From NCBI RefSeq assembly GCF_034314165.1, contig NZ_JAVIWK010000001.1, positions 1,689,001 to 1,753,000 of the forward strand: a DNA stretch of 64,000 bases, written 5' to 3'. This document shows, one piece after another, positions 24,622 through 33,509 of the stretch. The number at the start of each line of letters is the position of its first letter. Within the stretch, counting starts at the first letter, position 1. Below the pieces are notes generated by a model, which worked only from the letters and a program-made list of their open reading frames with translations, was not told where the DNA came from and did no database searches. This DNA comes from Pseudomonas sp. Bout1. Its GTDB lineage: Bacteria > Pseudomonadota > Gammaproteobacteria > Pseudomonadales > Pseudomonadaceae. Made by a program: the position numbers and the translations under genes.

Positions 24622-25557
24622 ATGAATCGCAATGAATTACGCAAGGCCGACATCAACCTGATGGTGGTCTTTGAAACCTTGATGCTCGAACGCAATGTGA
24701 CACGGGTGGCCGAGAAGCTGTTTCTTGGCCAACCCACCATCAGTTCGGCCCTCAACCGCCTGCGCACGCTGTTCAACGACCCGCTGTTCATTCGCGTCGG
24801 CCATCGCATGGAACCGACCGCGCGGGCCGAGGAAATCATCAAGCACCTGTCGCCGGCCCTCGACTCATTGTCATCGGCCCTGAGCCTGACCCACGATTTC
24901 GACCCATCCATCAGCACCATGACTTTTCGCATCGGCCTGTCCGACGACGTTGAGTTCGGCCTGCTGCCGCCACTGCTGCGCGCGTTGCGCCAGGAAGCGC
25001 CGATGGTGGTGTTCGTGGTACAGCATGTGGATTACTGGCGCATCCCGGACCTGCTGGCTTCCGGTGATATCACCGTGGGCATCACCCAGACCCGTGGCCT
25101 GCCGGCGAATGCCAAGCGCAAGTTATTGCGGCATATTCGCCCTTGCCTGTTGCGAGCGGATGCGTCGGACAAACCGCTGACCCTCGACGAATATTGCGCA
25201 CGGCCCCATGTGCTGGTTTCCCACACGGCCAACGTGTCTGGGTTCGCCGACGAATGGCTGGCGGAGATCGGACGCAAGCGCCATGTGGTGCTCTCGGTGC
25301 CGCAATACAGCGCGCTGCCGGCATTGCTCGCCGGCACCGACATGATCGCCAGCCTGCCGGACTACACCGCCCACGCCATGGCCGCCGGGGGGAATCTGTT
25401 CTGTGAGCCGTTTCCGTTCGAAACCCCGACCCTGGACTTGTCGATGGTTTGGCTCAGTCATGTCGACACCGACCCGGCGGAACGGTGGGTGCGCTCGCGG
25501 CTGGAGGCGTTCATGAGTGAGCGGGATATGCTGCCAGTCGTCGTAGCAAAATCTTGA
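24622..25557 (+). CDS. LysR-family transcriptional regulator
   Basis: 311 residues from the ATG at 24622. The winged helix-turn-helix is at about 10-70 (DINLMVVFETLMLERNVTRVAEKLF, then QPTISSALNRLR). The domain after about 100 is the usual inducer-binding region, here of the NodD/LeuO-like sublineage (FRIGLSDDVEFGLLPPLL). It is downstream of the BKACE operon but separated from it by the convergent small membrane gene, so it need not control it. Target and inducer unknown. Confidence 0.86.
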   Translation: MNRNELRKADINLMVVFETLMLERNVTRVAEKLFLGQPTISSALNRLRTLFNDPLFIRVGHRMEPTARAEEIIKHLSPALDSLSSALSLTHDFDPSISTMTFRIGLSDDVEFGLLPPLLRALRQEAPMVVFVVQHVDYWRIPDLLASGDITVGITQTRGLPANAKRKLLRHIRPCLLRADASDKPLTLDEYCARPHVLVSHTANVSGFADEWLAEIGRKRHVVLSVPQYSALPALLAGTDMIASLPDYTAHAMAAGGNLFCEPFPFETPTLDLSMVWLSHVDTDPAERWVRSRLEAFMSERDMLPVVVAKS

Positions 25558-25729
25558 GGTAACCCCTTCAGGGGAAACCACCCATGGGCCATCCCGTTGC
25601 TTGCTGCGTGCTCACTACCGCAGCGCCAGCTCCGCCGACTGACCAAAGTTTCACACTGAAAGCGGTCTGATTACCCCCGGCCACGTGCTATATGTATGAC
25701 TCTCTTCCTACAACAACTCGGAGCCTGTC

Positions 25730-26092
25730 ATGCCGCACCTGCATCTGGAATACACCGCCAACCTCACTGAGCTGGCCGTTGAGAAAACCTTGTTGCGGCT
25801 CAACAACGTGCTGATGGCGTCCGGGCAGTTCGGTTCCGAGTTCGACATCAAAAGCCGCGCGCTGAAGGTGGAGACGTTCCAGGTCGGCACCTCCCTGAGC
25901 CCGCGCGCGTTTATCGCCGTGAAGCTGTCGCTGCTCAGCGGGCGCTCACCGCAGGTCAAGAAGCAATTGTCGGAAAGCCTGTTGGCGGCGCTGCAGGACC
26001 TGGGCGATTGGCCTGCAGACCTGCAGGTGCAGCTCAGTGTCTTGCTGGTAGACATGGATCGCGATTCCTACAGCAAAGTCACCATCGGCTGA
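25730..26092 (+). CDS. 5-carboxymethyl-2-hydroxymuconate delta-isomerase (CHMI) family protein
   Basis: 120 residues of the tautomerase superfamily. Pro2 after the initiator Met (MPHLHLEYTANL) is the expected general base. The core ALKVETFQVG and AFIAVKLSLLSGRSPQVKKQLSESLL match HpaF/CHMI. In homoprotocatechuate degradation it converts the muconate intermediate to the oxo form; here no other hpa genes are near, so its role is uncertain. Start has CGGAG upstream. A hairpin follows its stop, and the next gene is convergent. Confidence 0.87.
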   Translation: MPHLHLEYTANLTELAVEKTLLRLNNVLMASGQFGSEFDIKSRALKVETFQVGTSLSPRAFIAVKLSLLSGRSPQVKKQLSESLLAALQDLGDWPADLQVQLSVLLVDMDRDSYSKVTIG

Positions 26093-26096
26093 TGGG

Positions 26097-26117
26097 CAGG
26101 GGTTACAGCAACCCCTG
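26097..26117. terminator. Hairpin between convergent genes
   Basis: CAGGGGTT-ACAGC-AACCCCTG, a perfect 8-base stem that includes the last codons of the leftward LysR gene. No T tract, so it is only a possible terminator. Confidence 0.4.
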
Positions 26118-27038
26118 ATCCGCGCATACCTTCATCATCTGTTCCCTGAACCATGTGTTTGCGCTGTCCTGCTCACTGTGTTCATTCCACTGCATGTCCA
26201 GGGTAAACCCCGGTAAACCGTTCGGCGCTTCGCAATGGCCGAACACGGTTTTGTCTGCCAGCAGCTTTTGCACCCGCCGAGGCAAGGTCACGATAAAGTC
26301 GGTGCCGGTGATCATCTTCAGCGCCGCGCTGTAGCTGTTGGCCCGGGCGATCACCTGGCGCTTGTGGGACTGGCGCGCCAGCCAGCCGTCGATCATGTTG
26401 GTGTCGGAACTCCAGGGCGTGGGGAACACGTGGCGCCGGGCGACGAACGATTGCAGGCTGAATGCCGGCTCGCGGGGCGCCGAGTGTTTGTCGAACACAC
26501 ACACCAGGTCGTCCTCCAGGAGCATCTGGTTCTTGATGTCCTTGTGCTCGCGATGAAAGTGCGGGCCGAAGCAAATCACCAGGTCCAGGCGCCCGTCGCG
26601 CAAGGCGTCGGCGGGGATCTCGGTTTCCAGCTTCTGCACGTTGACGATCACCGGAAGGTCGGCGTGGTCGAAGTTTTTCAGCAGGCGCGGCAAGATCAAC
26701 TGTTCGAAGTATTCGGGGGCGCAGACGTTGAAGGTCACGGCCTTATGGGTGGGGTCGAAGGCCTGGCTGCCGGCGTGACACAGGTTGATGCTTTCGAGGA
26801 TTTTCTGCACATGGCCGTACATGCTGGTGGCTTTGTACGTAGGACGCATGCCCGCCCGGGTATTGATAAACAACTCGTCTTCGAAACTGGTACGCAGCTT
26901 CTTCAAGCTGTAGCTCACGGTGGACTGGCTGACGAATAGAGTTTCGGAGACCTCGGTGACGCTGCTTTGATCGTAAACAGCGATAAACACCATCAGGTCC
27001 TGCATATCGAGCTTTCTAAGCAAGTTGCTGTTTAGCAT
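26103..27038 (-). CDS. LysR-family transcriptional regulator
   Basis: 311 residues from the ATG at 27038, which follows GGAACGG. A TTG at 27083 would add 15 residues but would lie over the palindrome at 27059-27078, so it is less likely. The winged helix-turn-helix is at about 9-68 (MQDLMVFIAVYDQSSVTEVSETLF, then QSTVSYSLKKLR). The rest is the periplasmic-binding-like effector domain. It stands between the convergent CHMI gene and the MFS gene at 27176, the latter on the same strand upstream. No clear target; the adjacent palindrome may be its own site. Confidence 0.86.
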   Translation of the reverse strand: MLNSNLLRKLDMQDLMVFIAVYDQSSVTEVSETLFVSQSTVSYSLKKLRTSFEDELFINTRAGMRPTYKATSMYGHVQKILESINLCHAGSQAFDPTHKAVTFNVCAPEYFEQLILPRLLKNFDHADLPVIVNVQKLETEIPADALRDGRLDLVICFGPHFHREHKDIKNQMLLEDDLVCVFDKHSAPREPAFSLQSFVARRHVFPTPWSSDTNMIDGWLARQSHKRQVIARANSYSAALKMITGTDFIVTLPRRVQKLLADKTVFGHCEAPNGLPGFTLDMQWNEHSEQDSANTWFREQMMKVCADQGLL

Positions 27039-27058
27039 CCGTTCCGTCCGCAAGCGCT

Positions 27059-27078
27059 TTGTACCGAACTCGGTACAA
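27059..27078. promoter_or_regulatory. 9-base inverted repeat upstream of the LysR gene
   Basis: TTGTACCGA-AC-TCGGTACAA, perfect arms with a 2-base centre, 21 bases before the start codon at 27038. Such compact symmetry suggests a dimeric repressor site rather than the looser LysR T-N11-A type. Confidence 0.55.
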
Positions 27079-27175
27079 GACAATACAAAATGTTAACGGA
27101 ACGCTCGTGCCAATAGAAAGCTCTGTCGGACCTTTCTCTGTTTGAGGTGGGACAAATAATGTTTACAACACGACC

Positions 27176-28363
27176 TCAGCGAATATGCCGCGCGTAATGC
27201 CGGGGATCGAAGCGCAACACGATCAGCAGCATCAACACCACGACCGCCGTCAGTGACCACCAGGCCCATTCAAAGCTGCCCAGTTGGTCGCGGATCATCC
27301 CGGCGATCAGCGGCGACAAACCGGCGATCAAGTAGCCAATGCCCTGCACAAAGGCAGTGAGGCCACCGGCCCGGCGTGGGTTGTCCAGATGGTCGAGGGA
27401 CAGGATCAGGCTCATCGGAAACAACCCGCCAATGCCCAGGCCCAGCAAGCACGGCCACAGCAGGCTCAGGTAGTGCGGGCTGAGAATCAGGCCGCAGAAG
27501 CCGGCGATCATCAGCATCAACAACACCGCGACCACGGCGCGCTTGTCTCGGCGGCGGTTGGCAATGGCCGGGGTGAGCAGGCCGGAGACCACTTCCATGG
27601 CGGTCAAGAAACCCAGCAACAGGCCGGCGTTCTGTTCGCTCCAGCCCAGCTCCACGTAGTACGGCGCCAGCCAGGCAAGTACGCAGGTATAGGCGGCGGT
27701 GCCGAGGCCAAAAAAGATCGCCAGTAGCCAGGCCCGGCAGTTACCAAAGAATGACGCCTGCGAGCCTGCGCCTGCTTGCGGCAGTGGCGGCAGCACCGAG
27801 CGCTGCGCGTACCAAAACACCAGCGCCAATACGGCGAGCACCGCCCAGATCGCCAGGCCGATGCGCCAACTGCCGGTGTGCACCTGGATAAACGGCGAGA
27901 ACGAGGCGGCGATGGCTGCGCCGCCCATGATCGCGGTGACGTACAGGCCCATAAACAGGGAAACGTTGTCGCTGAAGCGCGACTTGATCAAGGCGGGCAT
28001 CAGCGCCTGGATCATCGCGATCCCTACGCCTGCGGCGATGGCGCTGAAAATCAGCTCAAGCGCCGAATCCAGGAACAACCGCGACACGGTAGCCAGGCCG
28101 ATCACCAGCAGCGACAGCACAATGCTGCGATGCTCGCCGAACCGCTTGGCCGCGGCCATGCCAAAAAACATCGCCAGGCCCATGGCCATGACCGGCAACA
28201 TCGTCAGCAAGGACGCGGTGCTGAAACTCAGGGCCACATCAGCGCGAATCGACGACAACAGCGGGCCGACGGCGGCCATCGACGGGCGCAGGTTGAGGGC
28301 GACCAGCACCACGCTGATCATCAGCCAAAGGGCGGTAGCGGGTTTTGCGCGGACGTTTTCCAT
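27176..28363 (-). CDS. MFS transporter, CynX/NimT family
   Basis: 395 residues, 12 hydrophobic helices, starting at 28363. The N-terminal LVALNLRPSMAAVGPLLSSIR is diagnostic of the CynX/NimT (cyanate / 2-nitroimidazole) branch, and GLGIGGLFPMSLILSLDHL in the second half also fits. It is not close to the cyanate genes at 40503-42623 of this window, so a role in cyanate transport is not implied. Substrate unknown. The start lies about 100 bases from a tandem REP array. Confidence 0.84.
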   Translation of the reverse strand: MENVRAKPATALWLMISVVLVALNLRPSMAAVGPLLSSIRADVALSFSTASLLTMLPVMAMGLAMFFGMAAAKRFGEHRSIVLSLLVIGLATVSRLFLDSALELIFSAIAAGVGIAMIQALMPALIKSRFSDNVSLFMGLYVTAIMGGAAIAASFSPFIQVHTGSWRIGLAIWAVLAVLALVFWYAQRSVLPPLPQAGAGSQASFFGNCRAWLLAIFFGLGTAAYTCVLAWLAPYYVELGWSEQNAGLLLGFLTAMEVVSGLLTPAIANRRRDKRAVVAVLLMLMIAGFCGLILSPHYLSLLWPCLLGLGIGGLFPMSLILSLDHLDNPRRAGGLTAFVQGIGYLIAGLSPLIAGMIRDQLGSFEWAWWSLTAVVVLMLLIVLRFDPRHYARHIR

Positions 28364-28460
28364 GGGCAGGCCTTGAACTGACAAGGGCGGTATTAGGCCG
28401 GGCGCGGGGGAGGGCGGCAAATGAGAAAGTCGTTGGGGCTATTGAAAAAATGCAGGTAGG

Positions 28461-28580
28461 TTTTTTTGCGGCGAGGGGGCTGTCCTGTGGTTAGGTGGCT
28501 TTTCCTGTGGTGAGGGGGCTTGTCCTGTGGTTAGGTGGCTTTTCCTGTGGTGAGGGGGCTTGTCCTGTGGTGAGGGGGCT
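28461..28580. repeat. Tandem 20-bp repeat array
   Basis: Five exact-period units from 28481 to 28580, plus a degenerate unit at 28461. Units alternate between two versions: one ending GTTAGGTGGCT (28481, 28521) and one ending GTGAGGGGGCT (28501, 28541, 28561). The 40-base pair of units is therefore itself duplicated. All are halves of the REP-type palindrome that follows. Confidence 0.9.
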
Positions 28581-28658
28581 TGTCCCCCGCTGGAGTGCGA
28601 AGCGCTCCCGCTTTTTTTGGGGCCGCTTCGCTGCCCAGCGGGGGACAAGCCCCCTCAC
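28570..28658. repeat. REP-type inverted repeat, 24-bp arms
   Basis: Arms at 28570-28593 and 28635-28658 are exact reverse complements. The 41-base spacer includes GCGAAGCGC and GCTTCGC words like those in the element at 17464-17576, so both belong to one family. It separates the MFS gene from the aldehyde dehydrogenase gene. Confidence 0.9.
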
Positions 28659-28685
28659 TACAAAAGCCCTTGCCTCGGGCAGTTT

Positions 28686-30128
28686 TCAGGTCGCCCGAAT
28701 CACATGCTTGATCTCCTGGAACGCCTGCAACCCCCACGGCCCCAATTCCCGGCCGATACTGCTCTGCTTGTAACCACCCCACGCCGTTTGCGGAAAGATT
28801 ACCTGCGGTGCGTTAATCCACACCAGTCCCACCTGCAACGCATTCGCCACCCGTTCAGCCGCTTCCAGGTTGGTGCTCAACACACTGGCCACCAAACCAA
28901 ACTCACTGTCATTGGCCAGCGCCACCGCCTCGGCCTCATTGGCAAAGCTGCGCACGCACAGCACCGGGCCGAAGATTTCTTCGTTCCACAACGCGCTGTC
29001 CAGCGGCACGTCGGTAAACACCGTCGGGCGAATGAAATAACCGTGAGGCAAATCCGCCGGGCGCCCGCCGCCACACAATAACTTCGCACCCGCTTGCACG
29101 CCCCGCTCGATATGCCCCAGCACCCGCTGATACTGCGCACGGTTGACCAGCGCGCCCATTTCCACGTCGTCGGCAAACGGGTCGGCGACGCGAATACTCT
29201 CGGCCCTGGCCTGCAAGCGAGTCACAAACGCCTCCGCCAATTCATCCGCCACCAACACCCGGCTGGTAGCGGAGCACATCTGCCCGGCGTTGAAGAAACC
29301 ACCGCCGCAGGCCAGCTCCACCGCCTGGTCGAGGTCGGCGTCCGCCAGCACCAGCAACGACGATTTGCCGCCCAGTTCCAGGCTTACGCCCTTGACCGTT
29401 TCAGCGGCGCGCTGCATCACTTGCACACCCACGGCATTGCTGCCGGTGAAGGAGATTTTCGCAACCCGAGGGTCGCCAGCCAGCGGGGCGCCAACCGCCA
29501 GGCCAGTGCCGCAGACCACGTTGAACACACCGGCAGGCAACCCCACCGAAGCGATGATCCTGGCCAGTTCCAACTCCGCCAATGGCGTCACTTCCGAAGG
29601 CTTGAGCACCACGCAGCAACCGGCCGCCAGCGCTGGGGCGAGTTTCCAGGCGGTGGTCACCATCGGGAAATTCCACGGCACGATCAGGCCCACCACACCG
29701 CAGGGTTCACGGCGTACGCGGGCGCTGAAATCGTCGGTGGGCAGTGCCACCGGACGGTCCTGGGTGGCGTCCATTTCGTCGGCCAAACCGGCGTAATAGG
29801 TGAAGGTGGCGATCACGTCGTCCACATCAATGCCCGCTTCAAACAGCGGCTTGCCGTTGTTGCTCGATTGCAGGTGCATCAGGTGTTCACGCTGGGCGCT
29901 CACGCCCTCGGCGATCTTGCGCAACAGGGCGGCGCGGTCACGCCCGGTGCTTTTGGACCAGTGCGCAAATGCCGCGCTGGCGGCACTGACGGCCTCAGCC
30001 ACCGCGCTTGCATCGCCCATGCTCACTTGGGCCAATGCGGCCTCGGTCGCCGGGTTGGTCACGCCCACCACGTCATGGCCCGCACGCCACGCACCATTGA
30101 TATACAGCCCGTTCACTAGCGTGCTCAT
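28686..30128 (-). CDS. Aldehyde dehydrogenase, partner of the AruI-like decarboxylase
   Basis: 480 residues of the NAD(P)-dependent aldehyde dehydrogenase superfamily. Cofactor-binding FTGSNAVGVQVM, the catalytic Glu in LELGGKSSLL, and the catalytic Cys in FFNAGQMCSATSR are all present. The start codon overlaps the decarboxylase stop (ATGA), with GGAGG just upstream, so the two are coupled. It would oxidise 4-guanidinobutyraldehyde, the decarboxylation product, to 4-guanidinobutyrate. In P. aeruginosa this step is done by KauB, encoded elsewhere, so the pairing here is a linked version of the route. Substrate assigned from context. Confidence 0.86.
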   Translation of the reverse strand: MSTLVNGLYINGAWRAGHDVVGVTNPATEAALAQVSMGDASAVAEAVSAASAAFAHWSKSTGRDRAALLRKIAEGVSAQREHLMHLQSSNNGKPLFEAGIDVDDVIATFTYYAGLADEMDATQDRPVALPTDDFSARVRREPCGVVGLIVPWNFPMVTTAWKLAPALAAGCCVVLKPSEVTPLAELELARIIASVGLPAGVFNVVCGTGLAVGAPLAGDPRVAKISFTGSNAVGVQVMQRAAETVKGVSLELGGKSSLLVLADADLDQAVELACGGGFFNAGQMCSATSRVLVADELAEAFVTRLQARAESIRVADPFADDVEMGALVNRAQYQRVLGHIERGVQAGAKLLCGGGRPADLPHGYFIRPTVFTDVPLDSALWNEEIFGPVLCVRSFANEAEAVALANDSEFGLVASVLSTNLEAAERVANALQVGLVWINAPQVIFPQTAWGGYKQSSIGRELGPWGLQAFQEIKHVIRAT

Positions 30129-31750
30129 ACCGCTACCTCCTTCATCCAAAGCCCTTGGTCGATTTCAATCAGCGTTGGCCCCTGGCGATCAGTGGCGGCC
30201 CGCAATGCGCTGCGTAATTCCTCAACACCCTGGATGCGCTGGGCCGCCGCGCCGAGGGCCTTGGCCACACCGATAAAGTCGGGGGTGTAGATGTCTACGC
30301 CCACCGGCTCGATGGCGCGGTTGACCATGTATTTCTTGATCTCCTCATAGCCCTGGTTATTCCACAGCAGCACGATCACCGGCGTGCGCGCTTCCACGGC
30401 GCTGGCCAGTTCCGGCAGGGTGAATTGCAGGCCGCCGTCGCCGATCAGGCACACCACTGGCGCGCCGTTGCCGCGACCCAGCCACGCGCCGATGGCCGCT
30501 GGCAAGGCATAGCCGAGGGTGCCGTAGCCGGTGGACGAGTTGAACCAGCGGCGCGGGTGGTCGAGGTTCAGCGTCAGGTTGCCGGTGTACACCGGTTGGG
30601 TGGAGTCGCCCACCAGTACGGCGTCGGGCAGCTCTTGCAATACGGTATTGAGGAACAGGGTTTGCGCGCGGGTGGCGGCGTCCCAGCTCGGTTCCAGTTC
30701 GCTCCACAAACGGGCCACGCGGTGAGCGCCCCAGTCGCTGTCGCGGGCGGCCAGCGGCTTGGTGACCAGTTCGGCGAGCAGCGCCTTCGCGGCGATTTGC
30801 GCGTCAGCCACCAGTGCGACGTGTGGTGGGTAATTGCGTACGGTCTGGTCGCAATCGATGTCGATGCGCAGCAGCGCGCCGGGAATTTCGAAGCCGCCGG
30901 CGAAGGTCACGTCGTAGTCGGTTTCTGCCAGTTCGGTGCCGATAGCCAGTACCACGTCTGCCTCGGCCACCAGGGCGCGGGTGGCGACCAGGGTTTGGGT
31001 CGAGCCGATCAGCAGCGGATGGTTGGAGGCGAGCATGCCCTTGGCATTGATCGTCAGCGCCACCGGCGCGCCGAGGGTTTCGGCCAGTTGCGCCAGCTCC
31101 GGTGCTGCGTCGATGGCACCACCACCGGCGAGAATCAGCGGGCGTTTCGCCGCCGCCAGCAACTGGCTCATCTGCTTGACCGCCGACGGTGCAGCGCCGG
31201 CGCGAGCAACACTGACCGGCTCACTGCCCAGCAGGGCATCGGCGTTTTCCACCAGCACATCCAACGGGATTTCGATGTGCACCGGGCGCGGTCGCCCGGC
31301 CTGGAACAGCGCAAAGGCCCGGGCCAGCACACCTGGCAGTTCGGCCGCCGACATCAAGGTATGGGAAAACGCCGCCACGCCCGCGATCATCGCGCCCTGG
31401 TTCGGCAGTTCGTGCAACTTGCCGCGCCCACCGCCCAGTTGGCTGCGGGACTGCACGCTGGAAATCACCAGCATCGGGATCGAGTCGGCATAGGCCTGGC
31501 CCATGGCGGTGGTGATATTGGTCATGCCCGGGCCGGTGATGATAAAGCACACGCCGGGCTTGCCGCTGGTGCGTGCATAGCCGTCGGCCATGAAGCCGGC
31601 GCCCTGTTCGTGGCGCGGGGTGACGTGGCGGATGCTTGAGCGCCCCAGGCCGCGGTAGAGTTCCACGGTGTGCACGCCGGGGATGCCGAACACCTGGTCC
31701 ACGCCGTAGCTTTCCAGCAATTTGACCAATACTTCGCCGCAGGTCGCCAT
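30125..31750 (-). CDS. aruI: 5-guanidino-2-oxopentanoate decarboxylase (AruI-like)
   Basis: 541 residues of the thiamine-diphosphate enzyme family. N-terminal FGIPGVHTVELYRGL and catalytic Glu48 (RHEQGAGFMADGYART) belong to the pyrimidine domain, and GDGGLQFTLPEL with NNQGY forms the ThDP/Mg motif in the C-terminal domain. Sequence and length fit AruI of the arginine transaminase pathway, which decarboxylates 2-ketoarginine. The aminotransferase aruH is not in the window. It is co-transcribed with the aldehyde dehydrogenase and divergent from a LysR gene. Acetolactate synthase-like enzymes share the fold, so the substrate is probable, not proven. Confidence 0.82.
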   Translation of the reverse strand: MATCGEVLVKLLESYGVDQVFGIPGVHTVELYRGLGRSSIRHVTPRHEQGAGFMADGYARTSGKPGVCFIITGPGMTNITTAMGQAYADSIPMLVISSVQSRSQLGGGRGKLHELPNQGAMIAGVAAFSHTLMSAAELPGVLARAFALFQAGRPRPVHIEIPLDVLVENADALLGSEPVSVARAGAAPSAVKQMSQLLAAAKRPLILAGGGAIDAAPELAQLAETLGAPVALTINAKGMLASNHPLLIGSTQTLVATRALVAEADVVLAIGTELAETDYDVTFAGGFEIPGALLRIDIDCDQTVRNYPPHVALVADAQIAAKALLAELVTKPLAARDSDWGAHRVARLWSELEPSWDAATRAQTLFLNTVLQELPDAVLVGDSTQPVYTGNLTLNLDHPRRWFNSSTGYGTLGYALPAAIGAWLGRGNGAPVVCLIGDGGLQFTLPELASAVEARTPVIVLLWNNQGYEEIKKYMVNRAIEPVGVDIYTPDFIGVAKALGAAAQRIQGVEELRSALRAATDRQGPTLIEIDQGLWMKEVAV

Positions 31751-31860
31751 TGTCGTCGCTCTTGTTATTGATAAAGCCGGTATTGGAACGGCTGGCCTGT
31801 AGCGGCAACAATCGATAAAAAGTCATACTAGCCATGTCCTCACGTCATGGCTGCGCCCTT

Positions 31861-32739
31861 ATGAAACGCCTTCCCCCGTTGCCGGCCCTGCACACCTTTT
31901 GGGTCACGGCCCAGTGCTGCAACTTCACCCGTGCCGCAGAGCAACTGCACATCACCCAGGGTGCGGTGAGCCGGCAGGTTGCCGGGCTGGAAAACCATTT
32001 GGGTTACCCACTGTTTCAGCGCCAGGCCAGGGGCTTGAGCCTGACCGAGGAAGGGCGCGAATGGTCCCTGCGGGCGCAGCAGGTGTTCGGCTTGATCGGC
32101 GACGCGGTGGAGCAGATCGGCACCCGCCGCGAGACCTTGCAGCTCAAGGCCTCGACCTGTGTGATGCGTTGGCTGCTGCCGCGCCTGATGCAGTGGCAAC
32201 AGGAGCGTCCGGACGTGCCGGTGGAACTGACGACCACCGTGGCCTACAGCGTCGACTTTCGCCGCGAGCAATTCGATGCCGCGGTGATTTACGCGCCCAT
32301 AGCGGAGCAGTCGGCCCAGGCGCGGCATCTGTTTGACGAGCAACTGACACCAGTGTGCGCGCCGGCCTTGCTCGCGGGCTTGCACACGCCTGCAGACTTG
32401 CAGCAACAGGTGCTGTTGCACCCCACGCGGGATGAGCGGGATTGGGCGTTGTGGTTGAAGGCGGCGCATACGCGCTTGAGCAATCTTGCCCAGGGCCATC
32501 ATTTTGAAACGCTGGATTTGGCGATGACAGTTGCGTCCCAGGGTTCTGGCGTGGCAATCGGCGACAGCGCGCTGATTGGCGAGGACCTCAAGGCGGGGCG
32601 GTTGGCGACGCCGTTTGAACTGCGGGTGCCGACGGGGATGGGCTATTACCTGGTGTACCCGCCGGGGACGCAACTTTCGGCGGGGCTGGAGCAGCTTATG
32701 GACTGGCTGGTGGGCCAGGCGCAACCGCCTGCACCTTGA
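31861..32739 (+). CDS. LysR-family regulator, GcvA type, divergent from aruI
   Basis: 292 residues from the ATG at 31861; an earlier ATG at 31834 adds nine residues, and neither has a clear ribosome-binding site. The sequence LPPLPALHTFWVTAQCCNFTRAAEQLHITQGAVSRQVAGLE is the GcvA/AmpR-like helix-turn-helix. The rest is an inducer domain of normal length. Divergent placement 110 bases from the decarboxylase-dehydrogenase operon makes it the likely regulator of that operon, perhaps responding to 2-ketoarginine or arginine. Confidence 0.87.
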   Translation: MKRLPPLPALHTFWVTAQCCNFTRAAEQLHITQGAVSRQVAGLENHLGYPLFQRQARGLSLTEEGREWSLRAQQVFGLIGDAVEQIGTRRETLQLKASTCVMRWLLPRLMQWQQERPDVPVELTTTVAYSVDFRREQFDAAVIYAPIAEQSAQARHLFDEQLTPVCAPALLAGLHTPADLQQQVLLHPTRDERDWALWLKAAHTRLSNLAQGHHFETLDLAMTVASQGSGVAIGDSALIGEDLKAGRLATPFELRVPTGMGYYLVYPPGTQLSAGLEQLMDWLVGQAQPPAP

Positions 32740-32750
32740 AGATCAAACAT

Positions 32751-32839
32751 GTGGGAGCCGGGCTTGCCCGCGATGGCGATACATCAGGCAACATCACTGT
32801 TGAATGACACACCGCCATCGCGGGCAAGCCCGCTCCCAC
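32751..32839. repeat. REP-type inverted repeat pair
   Basis: GTGGGAGCCGGGCTTGCCCG-type arm at 32751-32778, and its near-perfect complement at 32813-32839, between convergent genes. Same type as 55700-55766. Confidence 0.85.
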
Positions 32840-32860
32840 TTTTTTGGTTTTGCGTCAGCC

Positions 32861-33475
32861 TTAATAACCGACGGTGAACCGCTTACGCGAATGCCGCGGT
32901 GTTTCCACTTCATCAATCAGCGCAATTGCAAAGTCGGCAAAGCTGATCCAACTGCGGCCTTCACTGCTCACCAGCAACTCATCCTGGCCCAGGCGGAATT
33001 TGCCGGTGCGCGGGGTTTCGGTGAACTCGGCCGAAGGCGACAGGAAGGTCCAGTCCAGCTCGTTTTCCTGGCGCAAGGTGTCGAGGAAAATGCTGCCGGC
33101 GCTGGCTTCGGTCTTGTACTCCTCGGGGAAGCCCGGGCTGTCGATCACCTTGGTGCCGCCCGACAACAGCAGCGAACCGGCACCGCCCACCACCAGCAGG
33201 CGCTTCACTGCGGATTTTTTCACCGGATAGATCACGGCTTCAGGCGGCAGGGTAGCGAAATGCGCCGCGCTGATCACCACGTCATGGCCGCTGATGGCCT
33301 GTTCCAGGGCCTGTGCGTCCAGTGCGTCGACTTGCTTGACGGTCACCCCAGGGCGCACGTCGATCTTGTCGGTATTACGGGCGATGGCCGTGACGGTGTG
33401 CCCCCGACGCAACGCTTCTTCCAGCAGTTGGCTACCGGCACGACCGGTGGCACCAATGATTGCGATCTTGCTCAT
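32861..33475 (-). CDS. NAD(P)-binding oxidoreductase, SDR-like
   Basis: 204 residues of the atypical NAD(P)H-binding (YwnB/NmrA-like) group. Glycine-rich IIGATGRAGSQLLEEALRRGH at residues 5-26; no Tyr-xxx-Lys pair, as usual for this group. The middle has VVGGAGSLLLSGG and the later LDWTFLSPSAEF. The start is the ATG at 33475. It precedes the REP element. The MBL gene 34 bases upstream is on the same strand, so they may be co-transcribed. Possibly a redox-sensing or flavin-reductase-like protein; substrate unknown. Confidence 0.82.
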   Translation of the reverse strand: MSKIAIIGATGRAGSQLLEEALRRGHTVTAIARNTDKIDVRPGVTVKQVDALDAQALEQAISGHDVVISAAHFATLPPEAVIYPVKKSAVKRLLVVGGAGSLLLSGGTKVIDSPGFPEEYKTEASAGSIFLDTLRQENELDWTFLSPSAEFTETPRTGKFRLGQDELLVSSEGRSWISFADFAIALIDEVETPRHSRKRFTVGY

Positions 33476-33509
33476 GACGTTCTCCAGTACGGTTAAGGGT
33501 TGAATCAAC

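Noticed and set aside
28461..28580. Tandem array as a CRISPR-like locus
   Set aside because: Units are contiguous without spacers and no cas genes are near; they are REP half-sites.
30425..31639. Plus-strand open frame of 404 codons opposite the decarboxylase gene
   Set aside because: Antisense to a conserved ThDP enzyme with Arg/Gln/Gly bias.
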